Assembly (NCBI GenBank): GCA_948146395.1 | Contig: OX411552.1 | Location: 51,202,258-51,266,257 of the forward strand | Direction: 5' to 3' | Source of the DNA: Fragum whitleyi | Lineage: Eukaryota > Mollusca > Bivalvia > Cardiida > Cardiidae | Length of the DNA: 64,000 bases | In this document: positions 58,301 to 63,401 of the stretch, piece by piece | Numbering within the stretch: position 1 is the stretch's first letter | Layout: each line of letters begins with the position of its first letter | Translations under genes and position numbers: made by a program | The notes under the pieces: generated by a model | What the model was told of the DNA's origin: nothing | What the model saw: the letters and a program-made list of their open reading frames with translations, nothing else | The model's database searches: none

Positions 58301-60040
58301 GATCTTATGGAATTTCAAAATATGTTGTCTGATTCTTGTGAAATTTTCACAAGATGATTGTATGGTCTTCACCGTGGTTGCTTTGAAAACAAGGGATAAG
58401 GGGCCTGATTGTATTTCACTTAGTGCAATCTTGTTTACATGATAAAGCCCAACAATTTGATTGAAACTTTCACGACATCATTGTAGTAATATAAGGAAAG
58501 TTGCTTTTGAATGTGGGGACAACCCATCAGACAACACTGGAAAAAGAATCTTGTTGAATTTCACTCGATCCAATCTCATTTTTGAGATAAATTCAACCAA
58601 TATTATTTTATTCTAATGAAACTTAAGCAATCAATTTCCTGAAATATCAGAGAAGGTTTATGAAAAAATTGATAGTTAAAGTGTCTAAGTCCGTAATTGC
58701 CCCTTTTGTTAGCTTTACTGGCCTAAGGCCAGTGGAACTATTGTCATGGCGCTGTGTCCCTTGTGTGTCCGTCCGTAAACTTTTTCTTTAAAAATCTTCT
58801 CCTCAGAAACTCCTGGATGAATTTCAACAAATCTTCACAGGAATGATCCTAGGGTGACCGTCTTTCAAAGTTGTTCAAGAAATTTTGATCCAATGGAAAA
58901 TATGGATTTAATGGGCCTGACTTATTTCCAAATATAGTAAAAAGTGAGTTTTCTCAGATTCTGATGGATACCAATTAAATTTTACATGAATGATCCCTGG
59001 GTGACCCTTTGTCAGTCTACCACAAATTGTGGTTATTGGATGAAAAATATGTATTTTATGGGCGGAGGACATTTTTCTATAATGTTATATAGTTGAAACC
59101 TTGAAAATCAATTCATCAGAATGTAACTGATAGATATCAACAAAATGTCACTGAAATGCTCCTTGAGTAACCTTGTATCAGTCTACCAAAAAATATTGTG
59201 ATCAGTTGAAAAATATGTATTTTATGGGGCAGAGGTCATTTCTCTATATGTTATATAGTGGAATCTTTGAAAAGCATTTTCAACAGCAGTAGAACCCACA
59301 ATATCTAAAAATCTAGTAAAAACTTAGATTTGCTATTACAAGAATTTCAAGCCTGTTGAGCGACTCAAGCCATTCATGGCTTTCTAGTTTAATAAAAAAT
59401 CTTTTTTTTTATGCATTGTCTCTGAATGTTCTTGTCTAAAGTAATGCTTCATGAACATTTAGATAGGAAACAAGAATTTTAACCTACACATGGATTCAGC
59501 TAGCGGGAATTACTTTTCTGTAAACCATCTGACTGGTCAACTTTAACTTTACATCCTATAAGAATAATATACGAAATATACTACTTTTGTTTAGTGTATA
59601 AGAAGCTATAAACAATGTTTATCATGCCTGTTTTGACCAGATAAAACCTGTCTGATAACTATCTGGTAATAGATTATCTAGAGATATGGCTATTATTGTT
59701 ACAAACATGTTCATGTTAATTGTTAGGGTTTCGGAATTGCATGATAAATAAAATAACATGTTAGTGTCTTTAACTTACAATGTTATCTGGTATCGGCTGT
59801 TAAAAATTATCATGACTCAGCAAAGCCTTGTTTAGGTAAATTCTCCTAACCTCAACCAGATAACATTGATATTTTAAGATACTAACATATTATTCTCTAT
59901 ATATCTGCTTATGACAAAATTCACAGATTAATAACAGTTCACTGTGGTGGATGCATTGTTTCACAAACATACACTATTTTTCTATTTTCTAGAAATGGCC
60001 ATATGAAGGTAGAAGCAGAGAGAAGAGTTTTTTGTACGAG
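31157..60040 (+). CDS. SAMHD1: SAMHD1 dNTP triphosphohydrolase, 5' eight coding exons (3' part outside window)
   Basis: SAMHD1 cleaves dNTPs to deoxynucleosides and triphosphate, lowers cellular dNTP pools and, in vertebrates, restricts retroviruses and DNA viruses. The family enzyme is a GTP/dNTP-activated tetramer in the nucleus. Joined exons give 303 residues with matching phases: a KRAR motif (26-29, like the human KRPR nuclear signal), a SAM domain (about 46-113) and the start of the HD domain (from about 121). Active-site residues match human with an offset of +5: R169, H172, H211-D212 and H238. Allosteric-site-1 residues also match: K121, V122, N124, D142, Q147, R150. The last metal ligand (human D311) and the C-terminal half lie beyond the window. 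The ATG at 31157 is the first in the exon; the frame is open back to the acceptor, so an upstream coding exon cannot be excluded. The introns are filled with mobile elements. Confidence 0.95.
31487..31730 (+). mobile_element. Family C element, decayed fragment in SAMHD1 intron
   Basis: AGCTCTGCTGGCTATTGTCA is followed by GTCTGTCC words and a mutated first family C monomer (TCCTTGGGTGACCCTCTTT). Similar decayed words appear again near 32365-32420. Confidence 0.55.
31784..31846 (+). repeat. Intronic hairpin, 29-nt arms, 5-nt loop
   Basis: GAAAAGTTTTGACCCTTGTC continues to GACTGCAC, then a 5-nt loop, then GTGCAGACCGACAAAGG and TCAAAACTTTTC. The arms pair over 29 positions with about three mismatches. 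The inner CTGCAC/GTGCAG stem is shared with dispersed repeat R2. Confidence 0.75.
31847..32825 (+). other. SAMHD1 intron sequence, nothing clear
   Basis: AT-rich intron sequence with vague family C similarity near 32365-32420 and no coding signal. Confidence 0.4.
32826..33497 (+). mobile_element. Family A element, truncated at both ends (A5)
   Basis: Only the second hairpin arm remains (GTGCTCAAGGTGAGC), followed by GTCCGTCATGCGTCGTC and about four monomers of 145 bp (subtype a). It breaks off after TTTTCATGTTTACA, 70 bp before the next SAMHD1 exon, without the 3' hairpin. Confidence 0.75.
33568..33634 (+). CDS. SAMHD1: SAMHD1 exon, SAM domain middle
   Basis: Acceptor TTGACAG, donor GTGAGT (33635). 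It codes for [20 protein letters not shown] then GI, equivalent to the GALLP...LDESRFENLG part of human SAMHD1. It completes the split Val codon from the previous exon and ends with two bases (GT) of the next codon. Confidence 0.9.
34078..34153 (+). CDS. SAMHD1: SAMHD1 exon, SAM domain end and linker
   Basis: It codes for [20 protein letters not shown] and then VADNRK, the last SAM helix and the linker to the HD domain. The acceptor is a tandem CAGCAG (34075-34080). Using the first CAG gives LGI-VRI-G, the normal SAM spacing; using the second would drop Arg97 only. The donor is GTAACA at 34154. The final codon is Lys121, an allosteric-site residue. Confidence 0.9.
34722..34882 (+). CDS. SAMHD1: SAMHD1 exon, start of HD domain with HNRFEH motif
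   Basis: It starts [15 protein letters not shown], continues with [18 protein letters not shown] (D142, Q147 and R150 of allosteric site 1), and ends [13 protein letters not shown], which holds R169 and the metal ligand H172. Human has Ser where this protein has Cys173. Acceptor TTACAG, donor GTAAGA; it ends in phase 2. Confidence 0.97.
34883..36761 (+). other. SAMHD1 intron, nothing recognised
   Basis: Long AT-rich intron part. A minus-strand frame at 36173-36421 (82 codons, Cys-rich) has no recognisable domain. Confidence 0.4.
36762..36974. mobile_element. MITE with about 38-bp inverted ends in SAMHD1 intron
   Basis: The left end has GAGACCAATTCTCGC then GTACCAGTTCTTGCCAACT. The right end reverse-complements to GAGACCAATCCTAGC then GTACCAACTAGTTCTTGCC. 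The total is about 213 bp, with no frame. No clear target duplication was read. Confidence 0.65.
36975..37678 (+). other. SAMHD1 intron, nothing recognised
   Basis: No structured element identified; short open frames only. Confidence 0.4.
37679..37875. mobile_element. Small TA-flanked MITE in SAMHD1 intron
   Basis: The inverted ends CGGTTTCTTGCCTGGG and CCCTGGCAAGAAACCA bound 193 bp and are flanked by TA on both sides, as in Tc1/mariner-type insertions. The interior is GC-rich with repeated GGGTAACCTG-type words. Confidence 0.6.
38215..38400 (+). repeat. Dispersed repeat R2-like hairpin, copy in intron
   Basis: CCCTGGTCA and TGACCAGGG form a perfect 9-bp stem around a loop containing ATGCAGTC. 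The surrounding sequence (AGCATAGGTCAACCAGG, CTAGATTCAGA) is colinear with 56190-56350, so both intron copies belong to one dispersed family. Confidence 0.55.
38437..38552 (+). CDS. SAMHD1: SAMHD1 exon with HD doublet
   Basis: It codes for [20 protein letters not shown], a middle helix, and IAGLCHDLG, which carries the catalytic His211-Asp212 doublet. Acceptor TTGACAG, donor GTACGT; phase 1. It lies after a 3.55-kb intron that carries two small MITEs. Confidence 0.97.
39340..40325 (+). mobile_element. Family B element, both ends missing (B2)
   Basis: It begins in the tetranucleotide run (CTTCTCCGTCTGTCCGTCC) without the 5' hairpin and continues with 161-bp monomers. It ends at CAAAGTGGTGGCTTAT, where the family D element starts. 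It lies inside the body of family H. Confidence 0.8.
40326..41800 (+). mobile_element. Family D Helentron-like element
   Basis: The 5' hairpin is AGTCCCCCACCGG, TTA, CCGGTTGGGGGACT (one extra T), followed by GTCCGTCCGTCCGTC and about eight monomers with a 156-bp period (GTGCTAG-type words at 40442, 40598 and 40754). Near the 3' end, GGTGGGGGACT is an exact complement of the first eleven hairpin bases. The exact 3' border is unclear (about 41790-41800). Confidence 0.8.
42375..43327 (+). mobile_element. Family C2 Helentron-like element nested in H
   Basis: The 5' arm AGCTCCACTGGCCG is followed by several GGCCAGCGA words that can fold in more than one way, then GTGTCCATCCGTC and monomers of 155 bp (CCTCCCAAAC-type words at 42506, 42661 and 42816). 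The 3' end has AAGTGGAGTGAT, GGCCCACTTTTTGGCC and TCTTGTTG. Family H sequence follows it. Confidence 0.8.
43489..45272 (+). mobile_element. Family F Helentron-like element with nested G
   Basis: The 5' arm TATGCTTCCCGAA has only a short local partner (AGCATA), then GTCTGTCCGTCC. Monomers contain ATGAAACTTGCCATG and GAAATTTCA words. Near the 3' end, TTCGGGGAGCATA matches the complement of the 5' arm at 12 of 13 positions; the end is GATGGCTCTTGTTG. Family G interrupts the first monomer at 43624-44332. Confidence 0.75.
43624..44332 (+). mobile_element. Family G Helentron-like element nested in F
   Basis: The 5' hairpin is ACCCCCCACCTAC, GAA, GTAGATGGGGTTA, followed by GTCTGTCTGTCTGTCCGTCC and about four monomers of 145 bp (GGACTCTAACTC-type words at 43731, 43876 and 44021). 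The 3' arm has become a run of 16 G (44289-44304) followed by TATAAG; the end is CAACAGTTCTAGTG, like family H. Confidence 0.75.
45409..45470 (-). mobile_element. Family C2-like 3' end in reverse orientation
   Basis: Read on the minus strand: AGCCAGTAGAGCCTATTCTG, then TAATTGGCCTCTTGTT, matching the family C2 3' terminus. The rest of this minus-strand copy is not clear. Confidence 0.45.
45800..46450 (+). repeat. Decayed Helentron-like monomers
   Basis: The stretch TTTTGAGCCCAAAATCTTTG then CGACATCTCCTCCTGGACCA (45808-45848) is a family C2 monomer piece. Two further units, AAAATCTTC...ATTTGGCATGAC, near 46180 and 46345 resemble the monomers of the A subtype at 60437-62419. No ends are visible. 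Confidence 0.45.
46718..47666. mobile_element. Pogo/Tigger-like DNA transposon, non-autonomous, 945 bp
   Basis: It is bounded by TA on both sides (46718-46719 and 47665-47666) with inverted ends CAGTCGAATCTGTGT and ACACAGATTTGACTG. Subterminal copies of ATTGGCTGCTGT / TTGGCCGCT words lie inside both ends. It carries one damaged or shortened transposase frame on the minus strand. CAGT...after TA is the classic pogo form. Confidence 0.85.
46896..47180 (-). pseudogene. Pogo-type transposase, CENP-B-like DNA-binding domain only
   Basis: A 94-residue frame. Residues about 17-70 read as a Psq/CENP-B N-terminal helix-turn-helix: [17 protein letters not shown], then [19 protein letters not shown] and [11 protein letters not shown]. 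The second HTH and DDE catalytic domain are missing; the frame ends in unrelated sequence before the left terminus. It is a truncated transposase of the element around it. A DNA-binding-only product could in principle compete for the element's ends, but expression is not shown. Confidence 0.75.
47867..47937 (+). CDS. SAMHD1: SAMHD1 exon, GHGPFSH segment
   Basis: It completes a split Gly codon and reads [20 protein letters not shown] then STWK. GHGPFSH is an almost invariant SAMHD1 motif directly after the HD doublet. Acceptor ATTTTAG, donor GTAAGC; it ends in phase 0. The 9.3-kb intron before it is mostly nested mobile elements. Confidence 0.97.
48040..48330 (+). mobile_element. tRNA-derived SINE in SAMHD1 intron
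   Basis: A tRNA-like head with B-box GGGTTCAATCCCTGACGG is followed by a body (TTGATAATCGTAAACCTGTG, ATTGCAAGGTGCTCCAGCC) and an AT-rich tail with AATTAATTAATCAATC. This is the build of a pol III SINE; the A-box is poorly preserved and I cannot assign a named family. Confidence 0.55.
48353..49334 (+). mobile_element. Family A-like element, subtype c, decayed
   Basis: It starts with a worn arm (CATGTGAGCCATTGTGATCA), has monomers with AAATCTT...AAACCAG...CAGCCTT words, and ends with ACTCAGGGCCAATTGTCCTC then TTGTTGTG. A run of 26 G lies inside (48619-48644). Confidence 0.55.
48619..48644 (+). repeat. Homopolymer run of 26 G
   Basis: The longest G-run in the window, inside a decayed element of SAMHD1 intron 6. 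It is a strong G-quadruplex candidate in the pre-mRNA strand, and its true length may differ from the assembly. Confidence 0.8.
49412..49525 (+). repeat. Dispersed repeat R2, copy b
   Basis: It holds the perfect 16-bp palindrome CTGCACATATGTGCAG (49467-49482) inside a wider ATCAG/CTGAT stem. The left part (ATGCTGAACCC, GGCAGGAGCTATA) is repeated in reverse at 58158-58205 and the right part at 21955-22050. Confidence 0.65.
49619..50234 (+). mobile_element. Family E Helentron-like element, three monomers (E1)
   Basis: The 5' hairpin is TATGCCCCCGTATCGAGAGA then a worn GGGACATA, followed by GTCCGTCTGTCTGTCTG and three monomers with a 163-bp period (CTAATATTTGGCATG at 49758, 49921 and 50084). 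The 3' end is ACGGGGGCAT, hairpin GTGTTTCACAAACAC, ATCTTGT. Comparing the flanks with an uninterrupted family C2 copy shows insertion into a run of five T with no duplication beyond T. Confidence 0.85.
50702..50986 (+). mobile_element. Family E Helentron-like element, one monomer (E2)
   Basis: The intact 5' hairpin (ATGCCCCCG/CGGGGGCAT), GTCCGTCTGTCTGTCCGTCC, a single 163-bp monomer, then CCGGGGGCAT, GTGTTTCACAAACAC and ATCTTGTT. It is a minimal, nearly complete copy of 285 bp. Confidence 0.85.
51530..53124 (+). other. SAMHD1 intron, mostly unrecognised
   Basis: No gene seen. It holds the palindromic cluster at 51726-51790 and an A-run near 52410-52427. An open frame at 52671-52910 shows no domain. 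Confidence 0.4.
51726..51790. repeat. Palindrome and repeats of ACTAGACCA
   Basis: ACTAGACCA, G, TGGTCTAGT is a perfect 9-bp inverted repeat (51726-51744). Two more ACTAGACCAC words follow within 50 bp. Confidence 0.7.
53125..53202 (+). repeat. Dispersed repeat R1, copy 2
   Basis: It matches the reverse complement of 14199-14281 over about 78 bp with few differences, despite the otherwise unalignable flanks. The GC content is higher than its surroundings. Confidence 0.6.
53895..54290 (+). pseudogene. Possible decayed coding fragment of unknown origin
   Basis: Two stretches in the same frame (53901-54089 and 54111-54227) are separated by two stop codons, and a third stretch in the next frame (54202-54290) follows. 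The amino-acid mix looks protein-like (for example [19 protein letters not shown]). I recognise no family. It could be a frameshifted retrocopy or transposon remnant, or chance. Confidence 0.25.
54294..55713 (+). mobile_element. Family B Helentron-like element, complete (B3)
   Basis: The 5' hairpin is ATACGCCGCC/GGCGGACGTAT, with the longest tetranucleotide run of the window (about 70 bp of GTCC/ATCC words, 54341-54413) and about eight 161-bp monomers. The 3' end is GGCGGCGTATTTTG, then GATGGCACTCTTGTT. Ser/Pro/Arg-Val repeat peptides read from the GTCC run are not genes. Confidence 0.87.
55714..56467 (+). other. SAMHD1 intron with R2-like repeat
   Basis: The stretch 56190-56350 is colinear with 38215-38400 (AGCATAGGTTAACTAGG, CTAGATTCAGA, then GTGCAAAG...CTTTGCAC). 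Otherwise nothing was recognised before the next exon. Confidence 0.45.
56468..56617 (+). CDS. SAMHD1: SAMHD1 exon with catalytic His238
   Basis: It encodes 50 residues starting [15 protein letters not shown]238 corresponds to human catalytic His233. It continues through [17 protein letters not shown] to LADG. Acceptor TTTACAG, donor GTAAGA, phase 0. It follows an 8.5-kb intron. Confidence 0.95.
56750..57959 (+). mobile_element. Family A Helentron-like element (A6)
   Basis: The worn 5' hairpin AGCTCATCTGGACACATTGT continues to GCTCAAGGAAAGCT, then about seven monomers of about 145 bp, one shortened. The 3' end is GAAGGTGAGCGAT, GGACCATCATGGTCC and TCTTGTT. It lies in the SAMHD1 intron between 56617 and 59993. 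Confidence 0.82.
57960..58708 (+). other. SAMHD1 intron with inverted R2 piece
   Basis: The stretch 58158-58205 is the reverse complement of 49412-49456 (TATAGCTCCTGCC, GGGTTCAGCAT). Nothing else was recognised. Confidence 0.45.
58709..59388 (+). mobile_element. Family C Helentron-like element (C5)
   Basis: The 5' arm AGCTTTACTGGCCT, partner AAGGCCAGTGGAACT (a good local match here), GTGTCCGTCCG and about three monomers. The 3' end is GTTGAGCGACT, AGCCATTCATGGCT and TTTCTAGT. Confidence 0.8.
59389..59992 (+). other. SAMHD1 intron, nothing recognised
   Basis: AT-rich sequence up to the acceptor of the last exon seen. Confidence 0.4.
59993..60040 (+). CDS. SAMHD1: SAMHD1 short exon (KWPYEGR...SFLYE)
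   Basis: A 48-nt, 16-residue exon, [16 protein letters not shown], matching the WPYKGRPENKSFLYE stretch of human SAMHD1. Acceptor TTTTCTAG, donor GTTTGT. The next expected exon (around IVSNKRNGIDVDKWD in human) was not found up to position 64000, so it lies further right. Confidence 0.93.
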
Positions 60041-60134
60041 GTTTGTTGATTTGTTGATTAAATTTGTTGAAAGTGAATGTGATAAAACAAGAAGATTCTG
60101 AAGTTTGTATTGGCTAACTAGGTTCAAACCTTTT

Positions 60135-60392
60135 TATGCCCCCTTATCGAGAGATTGGGGGCATATTGTTTTACTCATGTCCCGTCTGTCTGTCCGTCTG
60201 TCCGAAAACTTAACCCGAAAACTTAACCTTTGCCTTTTCTCCAAAAGTATTTGACATACAAAGCTGTACACCAAAGTCAAGGTCATGTGACAAGGTCAAG
60301 GTCATATGACAAGGTCAAGGTCATCTGTCAAGGTCAAACTTTTAAAAAAAATGCTGTTCTGGGGGCATTCGTGTTTCACAAACACATCTTGT
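60135..60392 (+). mobile_element. Family E Helentron-like element (E3)
   Basis: The hairpin is ATGCCCCC...GGGGGCAT, GTCTGTCTGTCCGTCTGTCC, one shortened monomer with four AAGGTCATNTGAC-type words, then TGGGGGCAT, GTGTTTCACAAACAC and ATCTTGT. It lies 95 bp after the SAMHD1 donor at 60041. Confidence 0.82.
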
Positions 60393-60432
60393 TTTTCCTA
60401 AATAGTCCATGAAACCCAGGTCTCATGGCTAT

Positions 60433-61163
60433 TTTTAGCTCACCTGAGCACGAAGTGCTCAAGGTGAGCTATTGGGATCGTAGAATGTCCGTCGTCAGTC
60501 GTGCGTCGTCCGTCGTCCACAATTTCTTTAAACATCTTCTCCTCCTAAACCAGTGGGCCAATCTTGATGAAACTTGGCAGGGATGTTCCTTGGGTCAAGC
60601 TCTACCAAAGTTGTTCAAATAAATGAAATCCACCCTAAACTTTCCCTTTAGCCTTAACAAAAAGGGTGAAAATATGAAAATCTTTAAAAATCTTCTTCTC
60701 TGAAACCAGAAGGCAGACAGCTTTCCTATTTGGCATGTAGCATCATCTAGTGGACCTCTACCAAGTTTGTTCATATCAAGACCCTGGGGTCATTTTTGGG
60801 CTTTGCCCGAGCGCAACCCTTTTTACATAGAATCAAAGAGCGAAAATCTTTTAAAAATCTTCTTCTCTGAAACCAGATGGCAGACAGCTTTAATATTTGG
60901 TGTGTAGCATCACCTAGTGGGCCTCTACCAAGTTTGTTCATATCAAGACCCTTGGGTCATATTTAGGCTTCGCATGGGTGCATCCCTTTATCTCTTATGA
61001 GCACAAAGGGTAAAAAACCGAAAACCTTCAAAAATCTTCTTCTCTGAAACCGGATGGCAGACAGCTTTCATATTTGGTATGTAGCATCATCTAGTGGACC
61101 TCTACCAAGTTTGTTCATATCAAGACCCTAGGATCATATTTTGGCTCCACCCGGGCGCAACCC
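60433..61163 (+). mobile_element. Family A element, subtype c, 5' part (A7a)
   Basis: The hairpin is AGCTCACCTGAGCAC, GAA, GTGCTCAAGGTGAGCT, then CGTCGTCAGTCGTGCGTCG and about four monomers of subtype c (CTTCTTCTCTGAAACCAGA, CTCTACCAAGTTTGTTC). It has no 3' end of its own; a second 5' end starts directly after it. Confidence 0.8.
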
Positions 61164-62419
61164 TTTTTTAGCTCACCTGAGCACGAAGTGCTCAAGGTGA
61201 GCTATTGGGATCATAGAAAGTGCGTCGTCCGTCGTGTGTCGTGCGTCGTCCACAATTTCTTTAAACATCTTCTTCTCCTAAACCAGTGGGCCAATCTTGA
61301 TGAAACTTGGCAGGGATGTTCCTTGGGTTAAGCTCTACCAAAGTTGTGCAAATAAATGAAATCCACCCTTAACTTTCCCTTTACCCTTAACAAAAAGGGT
61401 GAAAATATGAAAATCTTTAAAAATCTTCTTCTCTGAAACCAGAAGACACACAGCTTTCATATTTGGTATATAGCATCATCTAGTGGACCTCTACCAAGTT
61501 TCTTCATATCAAGACCCTGGGGTCATATTTGGGCTTTGCCCGGGCCCAACCCTTTTTACATAGAATCAAAGAGCGGAAATCTTTAAAAATATTCTTCTCT
61601 GTAACCAGAAGGCAGACAGCTTAAATATTTGGTATGTAGCATCACCTAGTGGGCCTCTACCAAGTTTGTTCAGAACAAGACCCTTGGGTCATATTTGGGC
61701 TTTGCACGGGTGCATCCCTTTATCTCTTAAGAGCACGAAGGGTAAAAAAATGAAAATCTTCAAAAATTTTCTTCTCTGAAACCAGAAGGCAGACAGCTTT
61801 GATATTTGGTGTGTAGCATCACCTAGTGGACCTCTACCAAGTTTGTTCATATCAAGACCCTTGTGTCATGTTTGGGCTTTGCCCGGGCGCAACCCTTTTT
61901 ACATAGAATCAAAGAGCGAAAATCTTTTAAATCTTCTTTAATCGAAACCAGAGGGCACACTGCTTTCATTTTCGGTATATAGCATCATCTTGTGGGCCCC
62001 TACCAAGTTTGTTCATATCAAGACCCTTGGGTCATATTTGGGCTCCACCCGGGCGCATCCCTTTCAGCTCATCTGAGCATGATGGGTGAAAATGGGAAAA
62101 CCGTCAAAAATCTTCATCTCTGAAACCAGAAGGCAGACAGCTTTCATATTTAGAATGTAGCATCATCTTATGGACCTCTTCCAAGTTTGTTCATATCAAG
62201 ACCCTGGGGTCAGTTTTGGGGTCCACCCGGGTGCATCCCTTTTTACATAGAATCAAAGAGCAAAAAGGCATATCTGTCTTGCTCTTTGCTGAAAACGTTC
62301 CACGGTATTGATCTTAGGCAATTATCTTCTTTTTGACATCTGCCTATCTAATTAATGTGATGTCCAAGGAGTCATAGAGACTCAGGTGAGCGATCTAGGA
62401 CCATCTTGGTCCTCTTGTT
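61164..62419 (+). mobile_element. Family A element, subtype c, complete (A7b)
   Basis: A second identical 5' hairpin (arm from 61170), GTCGTCCGTCGTGTGTCG, about seven monomers like those of A7a, then ACTCAGGTGAGCGAT, GGACCATCTTGGTCC and TCTTGTT. The region upstream of its hairpin is the monomer of A7a, cut at CAACCCTTTTT. Confidence 0.82.
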
Positions 62420-63214
62420 TTTTATCAAATAAATGTTTATGTTGAACTCATAATCTTGACTTATGTGGGCTGTTACAAAAACTTGAGATAAAGGAAGTAT
62501 TAGAAAAACTTCCAAGCTGAGAGTGTATTCCAAAAGGGACAAGACTAAAGAGATAGGTTAGAGAGTCTTTAAATGTAACTTCTAGCTTTCTGTGTTTGTC
62601 TCTCTACTATTTGTTATTGATTCAGGTTTACATTCCTGATATATTTACTTAGTTTTACACTAGGTTAAGTGGTTATTTAAGGGTTAATTCACGTTTTTGA
62701 GGGCGTTAACATTTGCAGAGACCCCAATAATGGTTTAACGTTCGCACTAGGGTATTAAAGCATTTTGAGTTCCCTGTAAATGTTTGCGCTCGAATAAACG
62801 TGAATTGACGCTTTTATTGCATAAAAAGATAAGAGTAAAAATAATTTCATAGAAACGATATGAAACCAGTTGCAAACCTACTTATATGCCGTCAGGCATT
62901 ACATGATGCGTCAATCTTGTTTTTACCGATGTTGCTTGGTTAATTTTTGATGTCACACAATTTTACGCGGGATTTGCAGGTAACGTCTTTAGGTATGCTC
63001 TATAATGATGTTGGACAAAGAAATTGATAAAGTGTATTGACCCAGACTGAAAATATTTCAATTAAAAAGCCGGGCGTTAAAGGCATGTGAATTTACTGAT
63101 TAATCCTCGTTTTCTGTCCTTAATGTCCGGGTTTCGTCTGTTAACGCATGTCTTTAATGACCCGAAAACAAACATTTTATGCAATAATGTAGAATTATTT
63201 AACTCGATGTCTTC
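62420..63214. other. Non-coding DNA with a small inverted repeat
   Basis: The words GTTAATTCACGTTT (62683-62696) and AAACGTGAATTGAC (62796-62809) form a 14-bp inverted repeat around a piece rich in GTTAAC/CGTTA words. No gene was seen; this may be intron or flank of SAMHD1. Confidence 0.45.
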
Positions 63215-63401
63215 ATTATACCCTCCTAAGCTATGTTTGGAGGGTATTTAGAAGTTAGCTTGTCGGTCAGTTGGTCTGTCTGTCTATCCGTTGGTCTGTC
63301 CATCTTTAGCAATTTCTTGTCCTCTCAAATTCTCAGCAGCCAAACTTTACAGATTTGATCAGTATCTGGCAGACGCTAGAGTGGTATTTAGTTATGGCCC
63401 T
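63215..63401 (+). mobile_element. Family I Helentron-like element, 5' part
   Basis: The hairpin is ATACCCTCC...GGAGGGTAT (63218-63247), followed by GTCTGTCTATCCG words and the start of a monomer (CAGCCAAACTTTACAG). It is interrupted by family A at 63402. Confidence 0.65.
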
